Shown here piece by piece: positions 23,034 to 31,327 of a stretch of 41,980 nucleotides of DNA. The notes beneath the pieces are model-generated. The model saw only the letters and a program-made list of their open reading frames with translations. It made no database searches and was not told the origin of the DNA. The translations under genes were made by a program, and so were the position numbers. The first letter of the stretch is position 1. The number at the start of each line of letters is the position of its first letter. The DNA is from Arhodomonas aquaeolei DSM 8974. GTDB lineage: Bacteria; Pseudomonadota; Gammaproteobacteria; Nitrococcales; Nitrococcaceae. Location: the NCBI RefSeq assembly GCF_000374645.1, contig NZ_KB894822.1, forward strand, positions 1-41,980, given 5' to 3'.

Positions 23034-24047
23034 TCAGATGTCCAGGCAGATCTTGCCGAAGTGGGCACCGCTCTCCTGATGGCGGAAGGCGTCGACGATC
23101 TCCTCCAGCGGGAAGTGCCGGTCGATCACCGGGCGCACGTCGTTGGCCTCGACGGCGCTCACCATCTCCATCTGCTGGCGGCGGCTACCCACGAGCACCG
23201 CCTGCAACCGCAGCTGGCGCGACAGCGCCTGGCGGACCTGGAAGTCGCCCTTCACGCCGGTGAGCACGCCGATGACGGCGATGTGCCCGCCGACCCGGGC
23301 GGCGACCATGGACTGCGCGAGGGTGTCCGGGCCGCCCACCTCGACGACGTGATCCACGCCGCGGCCGCCGGTCAGCCGGCGCACCGTCTTGCCCCACTCC
23401 GAGTCGTCGCGGTAGTTGATGAGGTGTTCGGCGCCCATGGCGCGAAGCCGCTCGAGCTTCTCGTCACTGGAGGACGTGGCGATCACCCGGGCACCGGCCA
23501 TGCGCGCGAACTGCAGCGCGAAGATCGACACGCCACCGGTCCCCTGGATGAGTACGGTCTCGCCGGCCTTGAGCGCGCCGTCGTCCATCAGTGTGCGCCA
23601 GGCCGTGAGCCCCGCCGTTGTGAGCGTGGCGGCCTCGGCATGGCTGTAGCCCAGCGGGGCGCGCGTGAACGCGGTGGCGGGCCGGGTGACCTGCTCGCGG
23701 GCGTAGCCGTCGATGCCGTCACCGGGGACCCGGACGAACCCCTCCTGCTCCGGCTCGCCGTCAAGCCAGTCCGGGAAGAAGGTGCTGACCACGTGATCGC
23801 CCTCGGCGAACTCGGTAACGCCCTCGCCCACCGCGGTGACCTCGCCGGCGCCGTCCGACATGGGGATGCGGGTCTCATTCGGTGCCGTCGCGCCCTTGAC
23901 CACGCCGTAGTCGTGGAAATTGAGCGAGCTCGCACGCAGGCGCACGCTGATCTCGCCGGGCCCCGGCGCGGGCACCGCCCTACCGTCACCGATGGAGACG
24001 TTGTCGAAGCCGCCGCCGGGGGCGAGATAGACCGTTCTGTTCTGCAT
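23034..24047 (-). CDS. Zinc-independent MDR oxidoreductase (quinone/enoyl reductase-like)
   Basis: Encodes 337 residues from ATG 24045-24047, preceded by GAGGA. N-terminal GroES-like fold with SLNFHDYGVVKG; the Rossmann domain includes VLIQGTGGVSIFALQFARMAGARVIATSSS (about 165-195) and DHVVEVGGPDTLAQS. The zinc ligands of classical alcohol dehydrogenases are absent, which places it in the NAD(P)H quinone oxidoreductase-like branch of the MDR family. Transcribed alone. A dyad operator-like site lies about 110 bp upstream. Substrate is unknown. Confidence 0.85.
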   Translation of the reverse strand: MQNRTVYLAPGGGFDNVSIGDGRAVPAPGPGEISVRLRASSLNFHDYGVVKGATAPNETRIPMSDGAGEVTAVGEGVTEFAEGDHVVSTFFPDWLDGEPEQEGFVRVPGDGIDGYAREQVTRPATAFTRAPLGYSHAEAATLTTAGLTAWRTLMDDGALKAGETVLIQGTGGVSIFALQFARMAGARVIATSSSDEKLERLRAMGAEHLINYRDDSEWGKTVRRLTGGRGVDHVVEVGGPDTLAQSMVAARVGGHIAVIGVLTGVKGDFQVRQALSRQLRLQAVLVGSRRQQMEMVSAVEANDVRPVIDRHFPLEEIVDAFRHQESGAHFGKICLDI

Positions 24048-24154
24048 CGTTGTGTCCTCGCTGATGGCTGTGCTCATGTACCGCGACGGACCTCGCCGCC
24101 GGTGAGCGGCCCGTCGTCCTGCGCCCGGCTCGGGCGGGCCCGTCGCGGGCATCC

Positions 24155-24181
24155 TCATCGCCATTCTGGCAATGAGGTCAA
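24155..24181 (-). promoter_or_regulatory. Putative operator and -35 of the MDR oxidoreductase
   Basis: TCATCGCCA (24155-24163) and TGGCAATGA (24167-24175) form a 9-bp dyad with one mismatch around a 3-nt centre. On the minus strand TTGACC (24176-24181) stands immediately before it as a -35-like hexamer. The expected -10 is poor. The binding protein is unknown; the neighbouring AraC protein is one candidate, though AraC sites are usually direct repeats. Confidence 0.4.
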
Positions 24182-24371
24182 TAATTGGTTTCGCCGCCCC
24201 GTCGTGACGGCTTCGGGCCGCATCCCCCGCCGTGGGAGGCCGGCGATCGTGGATCGACGTGGTCATGCCGCCTCGCAGTCGCTCGCAACGCGCCTGTCGG
24301 CGCCCCGAACCGCCCGTCGACATGGGCCGGGCCCCGCCTCGGTTACGCGCGCCCTGATTACGCGGCCGCGC
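24182..24371. other. Remaining gap between the oxidoreductase and the AraC gene
   Basis: Together with 24048-24154 this makes a 324-bp gene-free stretch. Apart from the dyad at 24155-24181, no gene, RNA or repeat was recognised. Confidence 0.4.
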
Positions 24372-25313
24372 TCAGACGCTGCCACCACCGGCACGGTCAC
24401 CGGCCGCCTCCCGAAAGGCCGACTCCAGCTGCGGCCGCCACTGCTGACGATACTGAAGCGGGGACACGCCGAAGCAGCGTTTGAAGTCCCGGCTGAACTG
24501 GGGAACGCTGCGATAGCCGACCGACATGGCCGCCCGATTGACGTTGAACCCGTCCTGGGTGAGCAGCTGCTGCGCCTTGATCAGGCGCAGACGCTTCATG
24601 TACTGGATCGGCGAGGTCCGGGTGACCGCCTTGAAATTCTGATGGAAAGTGGACGGGCTCATATTCGCCTGACGGGCCAGCACCGGCACGGAGCAGTCCC
24701 CGGTGAAGTTCCTGTGCAGATCCGAGAGCACCTTCGCGATGCGCGAGTAATGCCCGTGGTTGAGGACCAGGGCGCGCAGGGCGGGCCCCTGCTCCCCCTT
24801 CAGGGCCTCGAAAATGACGTCCCGGACCCGGGCCTGCCCCATCGCCTCCAGCTCCGCGGGATCGTGCAGGGCGCGCAGCAACCGTGTGACGGCCTCCTGC
24901 ATGCCCGTGGTCATCGCCACGGAGGCCATCGGCTGCGGGTCCCGCGCCGGGGCCTTCGTCTCTGCCTGCCCCGCCATCGCGGTGACCATTTCCCCCAGCA
25001 CCGCCGGGTCCAGATGCACGAAGGCGCCCAGCAACGGCTCCTCGGCGGACGCGTGGGTCTCGCACTCGAAGGGCAGCGGCAGCGTCTGGACGAGATAGTG
25101 CCCGGGATCGTAGTGAATCTCGCGATCGCCGAGGTAACCGATCTTCCGGCCCTGCGCGATGACGACCAGGCTGGGCTCGTAGATCAGCGGTTGGCGCTCT
25201 TCCGGGGTGCGCACACACACGAGCGACACCGCCGGCAGTCCGGTGGCCGTGCGCCCTTCCCGCTCCACGAGGGGCTCGATCAGCGCCGCATGCCGGGTGT
25301 TCGTGGTCTGCAT
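24372..25313 (-). CDS. AraC-family regulator with AraC_N domain (YqhC-like)
   Basis: Encodes 313 residues from ATG 25311-25313 with GGAGAG upstream. Residues about 15-180 are a cupin-type AraC_N domain (YEPSLVVIAQGRKIGYLGDREIHYDPGHYLVQTLPLPFE). Residues about 215-300 are the paired helix-turn-helix (VPVLARQANMSPSTFHQNFK and VNRAAMSVGYRSVPQFSRDFKRCFGVSP). The arrangement matches YqhC, which activates an aldehyde reductase gene in E. coli. Here a zinc alcohol dehydrogenase is divergent across 209 bp, so control of that gene in response to aldehydes is a good inference. Confidence 0.88.
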   Translation of the reverse strand: MQTTNTRHAALIEPLVEREGRTATGLPAVSLVCVRTPEERQPLIYEPSLVVIAQGRKIGYLGDREIHYDPGHYLVQTLPLPFECETHASAEEPLLGAFVHLDPAVLGEMVTAMAGQAETKAPARDPQPMASVAMTTGMQEAVTRLLRALHDPAELEAMGQARVRDVIFEALKGEQGPALRALVLNHGHYSRIAKVLSDLHRNFTGDCSVPVLARQANMSPSTFHQNFKAVTRTSPIQYMKRLRLIKAQQLLTQDGFNVNRAAMSVGYRSVPQFSRDFKRCFGVSPLQYRQQWRPQLESAFREAAGDRAGGGSV

Positions 25314-25522
25314 GATCCGCTCTCCAGGGGCCGCGGGAGTGAGCTGTTGCCCGCACCGTGGGATTGTGCCAATTTCCACCCGATTATGGACCTCTGCACG
25401 CCAGACCATGGAGGATCGGGCAAAAACGGTCGAGAAACGTGAATCGCCACGACCGCAGTGCACAACGACAATGGGGCGATCCTCGGATGCGAGGACACAT
25501 CCACCGCAGAGGAGTCCCACTG

Positions 25523-26587
25523 ATGGACCAAGTCGCCGCCTACGCTGCCTATTCGGCTGATTCACCACTCGCCCCGTTCACGCTGGAGCGCCGCACGCCC
25601 CGGCCGGACGACGTCGCCATCGACATCCTCTACTGCGGCGTCTGCCATAGCGACCTGCATTTCGCACGCGACGACTGGGGGATGACCCGTTACCCCATCG
25701 TTCCAGGCCACGAGATCATCGGCAGGGTATCGGCCGTGGGCACTGACGTGACGGGCTTTCAGGTCGGGGATATGGTCGGCGTCGGCTGTATGGTCGATTC
25801 CTGCCGGGAATGTCAGCCCTGCCGGGACGGGCTCGAGCAGCTCTGCCTCAACGGATTCACCATGACCTACGGCAGTGACGACCGTCGCGACGGCCTCTTC
25901 ACGCAGGGTGGCTACTCGGGTGCGATCGTGGTCAACGAGCACTTCGTGCTGCGCCTGCCCCGGGGACTCGACCCCGCGTCCGCCGCGCCGATCCTGTGCG
26001 CCGGCATCACGACCTATTCCCCGCTGCGACAGCACGGCGTGGGCGCCGGCCACAAGGTGGGCGTTATCGGCCTGGGCGGGCTCGGCCACATGGGCGTCAA
26101 GCTGGCCCGGGCCCTCGGTGCCGAGGTGACGGTATTCACCCGCTCCGAGGCCAAGGTCGACGAGGCCCGGCGCAACGGTGCCGACCACGTGGTGGTGTCC
26201 ACGGACCCGGCGCAGATGGCGGCCGTCGCCGAGACCTTCGATTTCATGCTCGACACGGTACCGGTCCAGCATGACCTCAACCCATACCTCGCCGCGCTGA
26301 AATATGACGGCACCCACATCCTTGTCGGGCTCATCGACCCCGTCGAACCGGCCATCCAGGGCGCCAACCTCATCTTCAAACGCCGTGTGCTCGCCGGCTC
26401 GCTGATCGGTGGCATCCCCGAAACGCAGGAACTGCTCGACTTCTGCGCCGAGCACGACATCACCTGCGAGGTCGAGATGATCGACATCGCGGACATCAAC
26501 GAGGCCTATACGCGAATGCAGGCCGGTGACGTGCACTACCGTTTCGTCATCGACATGGCAACGCTGAACGCCGCGGACCAGGGATAG
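25523..26587 (+). CDS. Zinc-dependent alcohol dehydrogenase / aldehyde reductase (YahK-like)
   Basis: Encodes 354 residues from ATG 25523 with AGAGGAG upstream. Catalytic zinc site: C41 in GVCHSDLH, H63-E64 in PGHEIIG, and C159. Structural zinc site: C94, C97, C100 and C108 (CRECQPC and QLC). Nucleotide-binding VGVIGLGGLGHMGVKLARALGA. The CAD/YahK group reduces aldehydes with NADPH in the cytosol. Likely regulated by the divergent AraC protein. Confidence 0.9.
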   Translation: MDQVAAYAAYSADSPLAPFTLERRTPRPDDVAIDILYCGVCHSDLHFARDDWGMTRYPIVPGHEIIGRVSAVGTDVTGFQVGDMVGVGCMVDSCRECQPCRDGLEQLCLNGFTMTYGSDDRRDGLFTQGGYSGAIVVNEHFVLRLPRGLDPASAAPILCAGITTYSPLRQHGVGAGHKVGVIGLGGLGHMGVKLARALGAEVTVFTRSEAKVDEARRNGADHVVVSTDPAQMAAVAETFDFMLDTVPVQHDLNPYLAALKYDGTHILVGLIDPVEPAIQGANLIFKRRVLAGSLIGGIPETQELLDFCAEHDITCEVEMIDIADINEAYTRMQAGDVHYRFVIDMATLNAADQG

Positions 26588-26602
26588 CCCGGTAACGGAT
26601 AG

Positions 26603-26650
26603 CAGGGCCGCCCCGCCCGCACCCCGCGGACAGGCACACGGGCGGCCCTG
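26603..26650 (+). terminator. Inverted repeat after the alcohol dehydrogenase
   Basis: CAGGGCCGCCC (26603-26613) and GGGCGGCCCTG (26640-26650) are an exact 11-bp inverted repeat with a 26-nt loop, starting 16 bp after the stop codon. No T-run follows. It may end or stabilise the transcript. Confidence 0.4.
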
Positions 26651-26839
26651 GCTCCGCCCGCCCCCTTCGGACAGGGGCTTCCGGCGCCGCGTGCCGATCC
26701 GGCACCCGGCGCCATCGCCGTCGTGGGGCCGGCACGTCGTGTCCAACGCGACACGGTGCAACGCCGCGCTGGCGCGGGGCACGCCCCCTCTGCGCAGACC
26801 GACGGACCGCACGGGCGATTTCATGTAACAGGAGGCGTT

Positions 26840-27577
26840 ATGGCGTGTGTTTTCATCACCGGATCGACGGAGGGCCTCGGCTACGCCGCCGCGGCCGATC
26901 TGCTCGGCGACGGCCACCAGGTCGTCATCCACGCACGCAACCGGCGACGGATTTCCGCCGTGCGGGACCTGGAGGACCAGGGCGCAATCGCCCTCGTCGG
27001 CGACCTCTCCGACCCGGACGAGACCCGGACCCTGGCCGAAGACGTCAACCGGCTCGGCCGCATGGACGCCGTCATCCACAACGCCGGCATCATATCCGGG
27101 CCTGGCCTGCTCCCGGTCAACGTGGTCGCGCCCTACCTGCTCACGACACACATCGAGCCCCCGGAGCGGCTGATCTACCTCAGCAGCAGCATGCACCGCG
27201 GCGGCCGCGCGGAAATCGACGGACTGGACTGGAGCGGTCAGGGCGAGACCTGCACCTACTCGGACAGCAAGCTCCTCGTCACCGTCCTGAGCGCCGCCGT
27301 TGCCCGGCTCTGGCCGGACGTGTTCAGCAACGCCGTGGACCCCGGATGGGTCCCGACCCGGATGGGCGGCCCCGCCGCCTCCGACGACCTGCAACTCGGC
27401 CATCAAACCCAGACCTGGCTCGCCACCAGCGACGACACGGAGGCACGCACGACGGGCGGGTACTGGCATCATCGCCGCCGCTTTGCGTCCCACCCCGCCG
27501 TGCAGGACCCGCAATTCCAGGATCGCCTGCTGAGCGCGCTCACCGAGCACACCGGGGTTCACCTGACGGCACGATGA
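26840..27577 (+). CDS. Short-chain dehydrogenase/reductase
   Basis: Encodes 245 residues from ATG 26840 with CAGGAGG upstream. Cofactor motif TGSTEGLG at 7-14, NAG at 81-83, catalytic Ser near 115-117 and Y140-x3-K144 are present. The C-terminal VDPGWVPTRMGGPAASDDLQLGHQTQTWLATS is typical of classical SDRs acting on small carbonyls. The segment between NAG and the Ser strand is shorter than usual (NAGIISGPGLLPVNVVAPYLL). Substrate is unknown; grouped with other oxidoreductases here. Confidence 0.85.
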   Translation: MACVFITGSTEGLGYAAAADLLGDGHQVVIHARNRRRISAVRDLEDQGAIALVGDLSDPDETRTLAEDVNRLGRMDAVIHNAGIISGPGLLPVNVVAPYLLTTHIEPPERLIYLSSSMHRGGRAEIDGLDWSGQGETCTYSDSKLLVTVLSAAVARLWPDVFSNAVDPGWVPTRMGGPAASDDLQLGHQTQTWLATSDDTEARTTGGYWHHRRRFASHPAVQDPQFQDRLLSALTEHTGVHLTAR

Positions 27578-27709
27578 GCCGCCGGGTAACAGGATGTGCG
27601 GGGCGCCCGCACCGCACCCGGATATACTGCCCGATCCCCCATGAATCTCCGCCGTTCACGCCGCAGACACGTCAGTAGCGGAAACACAGCGGAAAAACAG
27701 GAACGAAAC

Positions 27710-28951
27710 ATGAGTCCAGCCCCGGAACAGCCACCGTCCCGCTCCGGCCGCGCCACGCATCTGCGCCTCGCCGAGCTGGCACTGGCGCTTGGCGGTTTCG
27801 GCATCGGCACCGGTGAATTCGTGATCATGGGGCTCATGAAGGACGTCGCCCGGGACTTCCACGTCGTAGCGCCCGACGTCGGCTACGCCATCAGCGGTTA
27901 CGCGCTCGGTGTGGTCATCGGCGCCCCGCTCATCTCCGCCCTGGCCGCGCGCGTGCCCAAGCGGGCACTGCTGATCGGGCTGATGCTGCTTTTCGCCGCA
28001 GGCAACTTCGCCAGCATCATGACACCGTATTTCCACGCCTTCGTGGGCCTGCGACTGATCGCGGGCCTGCCCCACGGCGCCTATTTCGGCGTCGCCGCGC
28101 TGGTCGCCGCGGCGGCGGCCCCCGCCGACCAACGCGCCCAGGCGGTGGCGCGGGTCATGAGCGGGCTGATGGTGGCCATCCTGCTCGGCGCGCCGCTGGC
28201 GACCTGGATGGGCAACCTGCTCGGCTGGCGGATCGCCTTTGCCGGCGTGGGGAGCATCGCGCTTGTGACCGCACTGATGATTCGTCTCTGGATACCGCAT
28301 CTGCCCGTCGACCATCAGGCCAGTCCCAGGCGCGAAATAACCGCCATGATCAAGCCGCGAGTGCTGTTCACGCTCGCTATCGCGTGTGTCGGCGGCGGCG
28401 GCATGTTCGCCGTGTTCAGCTACGTCATGCCCACGCTCACCGAACAGGCAGGGATGGCGGAATCGTTGGGCCCGCTCGTGCTGATGATCTTCGGGGTCGG
28501 GACCATTCTCGGCAATCACGTGGGCGCACGCGTGGCCGACTGGGATCTCCTGCGGGCCATTCCGCTGATCCTGCTCTGGATCGGGCTCGTGCAGGGCGGC
28601 TTCTACTTCGCCGCCGACTCGGTCTGGACGGGGTTGCCGTTCGTGGCACTGGTGGGGACCAGCGTCGCCGTCGTCCCGGCGGTGCAGACCCGACTGATGG
28701 ACGTCGCCGAGGACGCACAGACCATGGCCGCCTCGCTCAATCACGCCGCCTTCAACATGGCCAACGCCCTGGGCGCCTGGCTGGCGGGCGTGGCCATCAA
28801 GATGGGCTTCGTCTGGTCGGCCACCGGCCTGATCGGGACCCTGCTGGCATTCCTGGCGATCACGATCTTCGCCGCCGGACGGACCATGGAAAAACACAGG
28901 GACCTGCAGGCACGGGCCGGCTCGATCGCCTGTACGTCGTCCACCGACTGA
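27710..28951 (+). CDS. MFS efflux transporter (AraJ/YdhP-like)
   Basis: Encodes 413 residues from ATG 27710 (AGGAACG upstream); frames open further 5' lack family features. Twelve hydrophobic helices are visible. Landmarks are LALGGFGIGTGEFVIMGLMKDVARD (residues about 24-48), GYALGVVIGAPLISALAARVPKRALLIGL and RLIAGLPHGAYFGVAALVAA, which match the DHA1 exporter group including AraJ, YdhP and chloramphenicol or purine exporters. It would expel a small molecule using the proton gradient. Co-directional with the SDR gene 132 bp upstream. Confidence 0.9.
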   Translation: MSPAPEQPPSRSGRATHLRLAELALALGGFGIGTGEFVIMGLMKDVARDFHVVAPDVGYAISGYALGVVIGAPLISALAARVPKRALLIGLMLLFAAGNFASIMTPYFHAFVGLRLIAGLPHGAYFGVAALVAAAAAPADQRAQAVARVMSGLMVAILLGAPLATWMGNLLGWRIAFAGVGSIALVTALMIRLWIPHLPVDHQASPRREITAMIKPRVLFTLAIACVGGGGMFAVFSYVMPTLTEQAGMAESLGPLVLMIFGVGTILGNHVGARVADWDLLRAIPLILLWIGLVQGGFYFAADSVWTGLPFVALVGTSVAVVPAVQTRLMDVAEDAQTMAASLNHAAFNMANALGAWLAGVAIKMGFVWSATGLIGTLLAFLAITIFAAGRTMEKHRDLQARAGSIACTSSTD

Positions 28952-29183
28952 ATGGCGGACCGGCGGCCCGAGGCAGAACCGCGAAACGGAAGCCCGGCAA
29001 GACCCGACCGCCCGCCCCGGCGAATGCGCGTGGGACGGGCGTCGTCGGCGCTCACCTTGGACGCGTGACCACCGGCGCAAGGCCGCCCGGACACGACAAC
29101 GCCCGATGACCGCCGCTACTGCCGGGCACCGGGCGCGCAAGCCGTCCAGACCCGCCGCAGCCCCGGGGGCCTCGGGGTTCCAG

Positions 29184-29837
29184 TCAGTGGCGGATGGCTT
29201 CAACCGCCCGGGAAATGGGGGTCTCGCCGTCGGTGACCTCGAGAATCTCCCGGTTGACCGAAGGACGGTCGATCAATGCCGCCAGCACACCGGCGACATT
29301 CCCCCTCGCCACGTTCCCGTACGGAATGGCACGTTCCAGGTTGACCCGCCCGTTGCCGTCCTCGGTAACCAGCGTCGCGGGCCGCACGATGACCCAGTCC
29401 AGGCCCGAGGCAACGACGGCATTATCCGCCTGGCGCTTCATCTTCATGTAGTGCTCGAAGCCCTCCTTGCGAGGCCGGTCGCGCCCCGCATCCATGAAGG
29501 CCGAGACCAGGTACAGACGCGAAATCCCGTTGATTCGGGCCGCCTCGATCAGCTTGACCGGCGTCCCGTAATCGATGGCCGTCGTCCGGTCCGCCCCGCT
29601 TCCCGCCGCACCGGCCGAGAACACGATGGCGTCGTGCCCCTTCGTGGCCTCGACGAGATCCTCCGTGGTGACCTCCATCAGGTCGCCCGGATAGGGCGTG
29701 ACACCCACCTCACGGAGCGCCGCATCCTGCTCGGGCCTGCGATGCAGCCCGGACACCCGGTGCCCCGCTTCGATCAGCTTGGGGGCGAGCCTGGAACCGA
29801 TGCCGCCGGTAACACCGACAATAAAGACGTTACTCAT
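29184..29837 (-). CDS. NAD(P)H-binding atypical SDR (NmrA-like)
   Basis: Encodes 217 residues with GGAGGG before ATG 29835-29837. The Rossmann motif GVTGGIGSRLAPKLIEAGHRVSGLHRR (about 8-34) has the GxxGxxG of extended or atypical SDRs. YLVSAFMDAG, YMKMKRQADNAVVASGLDWVIVRPATLV and EILEVTDGETPI complete the fold. The YxxxK is represented by HYMKMKRQAD. Such proteins act as redox sensors or reductases. It converges on the MFS gene across 232 bp in which nothing clear is seen. Confidence 0.85.
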   Translation of the reverse strand: MSNVFIVGVTGGIGSRLAPKLIEAGHRVSGLHRRPEQDAALREVGVTPYPGDLMEVTTEDLVEATKGHDAIVFSAGAAGSGADRTTAIDYGTPVKLIEAARINGISRLYLVSAFMDAGRDRPRKEGFEHYMKMKRQADNAVVASGLDWVIVRPATLVTEDGNGRVNLERAIPYGNVARGNVAGVLAALIDRPSVNREILEVTDGETPISRAVEAIRH

Positions 29838-30224
29838 GGGGCCCTCCGCTTCTGGCCATGGTGAACAGATTCAACCTAAACCGTTCGCTGGCACATAGTG
29901 TAACAACGTACCAAGTCACACCGTGTACCGCGCACGACCTTGGGAACCACGTCCACGATGTCGACTTCGGCACCCACGCTTGCCAGACCTCCGACCCGGT
30001 CGCCGCCTCCATTGATCCAGTAGCGAACAGGCCAAGCGGGGACAAGGAGACACACACCGCCGGCGGCCGCGGGACATCCAGGAACCGGGACGTTCATGCA
30101 GGGGAATACCCACGTCGCCGCACGCCCACCCGCATCCCGTTTCTTCCTTGCGGAAGCAACAGAAACGCAAAACGGATCAAACGCGTTACAGGGACAAAGA
30201 AGGCGGGAAAACCGCGGGGGATGA
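29838..30224. other. Intergenic region between the SDR gene and tRNA-Leu
   Basis: A 387-bp gap holding the probable SDR promoter near 29870-29930 (locally AT-richer), but no box pair that can be called with confidence. No further RNA gene or repeat was recognised. Confidence 0.4.
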
Positions 30225-30310
30225 TGGTGCCCGGACCGGGACTCGAACCCGGACGGGTAAAACCCGAGGGATTTTAAGTCCCTTGCGTCTACCAGTTCCG
30301 CCACCCGGGC
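30225..30310 (-). tRNA. leuZ: tRNA-Leu (anticodon TAA)
   Basis: Minus-strand acceptor arm GCCCGGG with TCCGGGC, a D-arm beginning TGGCGGAACTGG, anticodon loop ACTTAAAAT with anticodon TAA, a variable arm of class II type, TTCGAGTC in the T-arm and an encoded CCA end (plus-strand TGG 30225-30227). 86 nt including CCA. Third tRNA of the Gly-Cys-Leu group that follows pgsA, as E. coli leuZ does. Confidence 0.95.
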
Positions 30311-30338
30311 GATTGGGCGATCGAGGCGGGAAAGGAAG

Positions 30339-30412
30339 TGGAGGCTAGGACCGGAATCGAACCGGTGTACACGGCTTTGCAGGCCGCTGCATCACCACTC
30401 TGCCACCTAGCC
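30339..30412 (-). tRNA. cysT: tRNA-Cys (anticodon GCA)
   Basis: Acceptor arm GGCTAGG with CCTAGCC, discriminator T (U73, as usual for Cys), anticodon loop CTGCAAA with anticodon GCA, T-arm GGTTCGATTCC and encoded CCA. 74 nt. Preceded by a good promoter match at 30425-30453 and by a terminator-like hairpin separating it from tRNA-Gly. Confidence 0.95.
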
Positions 30413-30424
30413 TCTGCGCGACGC

Positions 30425-30453
30425 ATCATAGCAGCATGCGTATTCGTTGGCGA
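30425..30453 (-). promoter_or_regulatory. Predicted promoter of tRNA-Cys/tRNA-Leu
   Basis: Minus-strand -35 TCGCCA (plus 30448-30453), 17-bp spacer, -10 TATGAT (plus 30425-30430, five of six consensus bases). The start point would fall about five bases before the mature tRNA-Cys 5' end. It allows the two tRNAs to be made independently of the gacA-uvrC-pgsA transcript. Confidence 0.6.
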
Positions 30454-30512
30454 GCCTGCCGCAGCCAGGGTGGCGTGACGCCTGAACGGCGTGCGGAGGC
30501 CGCCACGAAAAA

Positions 30513-30532
30513 GCCCCGGGCGATGCCGGGGC
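30513..30532 (-). terminator. Rho-independent terminator between tRNA-Gly and tRNA-Cys
   Basis: GCCCCGG and CCGGGGC form a 7-bp stem with a 6-nt loop. On the minus strand TTTTT follows the stem; on the plus strand CTTTT follows, so it may work both ways. It lies 15 bp after the tRNA-Gly CCA end. Confidence 0.75.
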
Positions 30533-30546
30533 CTTTTCTGGAACCT

Positions 30547-30622
30547 TGGAGCGGGAAACCGGACTCGAACCGGCGACCCCAACCTTGGCAAGGTTGTGCT
30601 CTACCAACTGAGCTATTCCCGC
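30547..30622 (-). tRNA. glyW: tRNA-Gly (anticodon GCC)
   Basis: Acceptor arm GCGGGAA with TTCCCGC, D-arm TAGCTCAGTTGGTAGAGC, anticodon loop TTGCCAA with anticodon GCC, T-arm GGTTCGAGTCC and encoded CCA. 76 nt. First tRNA after pgsA, matching E. coli glyW. Confidence 0.95.
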
Positions 30623-30673
30623 TTGCGTTGTGAGGCGTATTCTACAGCGCTCTGCGTTGCCGTCAACCCCGTG

Positions 30674-31246
30674 TTACCGGTTCGTTTCGGCGCTACCGTC
30701 GAGCGCGTGCCACGCGGCGTTAAGATAGAGAACCATGGAGTAGATGGTCAACACGGCGGCGATGTAGAGCAGCCAGAATCCGACGGTGAAGGCCGAGACC
30801 CCCGCCACCGGCCCGGCATAGAGCAGCAGCAGGATCGCCAGCATCTGGGCGGTGGTCTTGAGCTTGCCGAGCAGCCCCACCGCCACGCTCGCGCGCAGGC
30901 CGAGCTCCGCCATCCACTCCCGCAGCGCCGAGACCGCGATTTCCCGGCCGATGATGACCGCCACGGGCAGCGCCAGCGCCGCCGTCGGATGGGAGGTGAG
31001 GACGGCAATGAGCGCCACGGCCACGATGAGCTTGTCCGCCACCGGGTCGAGGAAGGCACCAAACGCCGAGGTCTGGCCCCACAGGCGCGCCAGATAGCCG
31101 TCGAGCCAGTCCGTGGCCGCCGCCAGCGCGAAGATCGAGGCCGCGATCACGTTGGACCACGGATACGGCAGCAGGAACATGAGCCCGAGCACGGGGATCA
31201 TGGCGATGCGCAGCAGGGTAAGGATGTTCGGCAGGTTCCAGCTCAT
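30674..31246 (-). CDS. pgsA: CDP-diacylglycerol-glycerol-3-phosphate 3-phosphatidyltransferase
   Basis: Encodes 190 residues. The CDP-alcohol phosphotransferase motif runs from D46 to D71 (DWLDGYLAR then GAFLDPVADK), with the four metal-binding aspartates intact. About five or six membrane helices are visible. It makes phosphatidylglycerol phosphate for phosphatidylglycerol and cardiolipin in the inner membrane. Length and position after uvrC match the gammaproteobacterial norm. Confidence 0.95.
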   Translation of the reverse strand: MSWNLPNILTLLRIAMIPVLGLMFLLPYPWSNVIAASIFALAAATDWLDGYLARLWGQTSAFGAFLDPVADKLIVAVALIAVLTSHPTAALALPVAVIIGREIAVSALREWMAELGLRASVAVGLLGKLKTTAQMLAILLLLYAGPVAGVSAFTVGFWLLYIAAVLTIYSMVLYLNAAWHALDGSAETNR

Positions 31247-31327
31247 TGGGGTCCTGATGGGGGTTTGTCCGGTGCGTCCTTCAAGCGCTCACGCTAACAC
31301 GCCCCGCGGCCGCGTGCCGGGGGTATT

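Noticed and set aside
23061-25442. 793-codon open frame across the MDR and AraC genes
   Set aside because: It is antisense to two well-supported genes and crosses their intergenic region; an artefact of high GC.
25562-27562. 666-codon frame opposite the alcohol dehydrogenase and SDR genes
   Set aside because: Antisense shadow of two genes with intact catalytic motifs.
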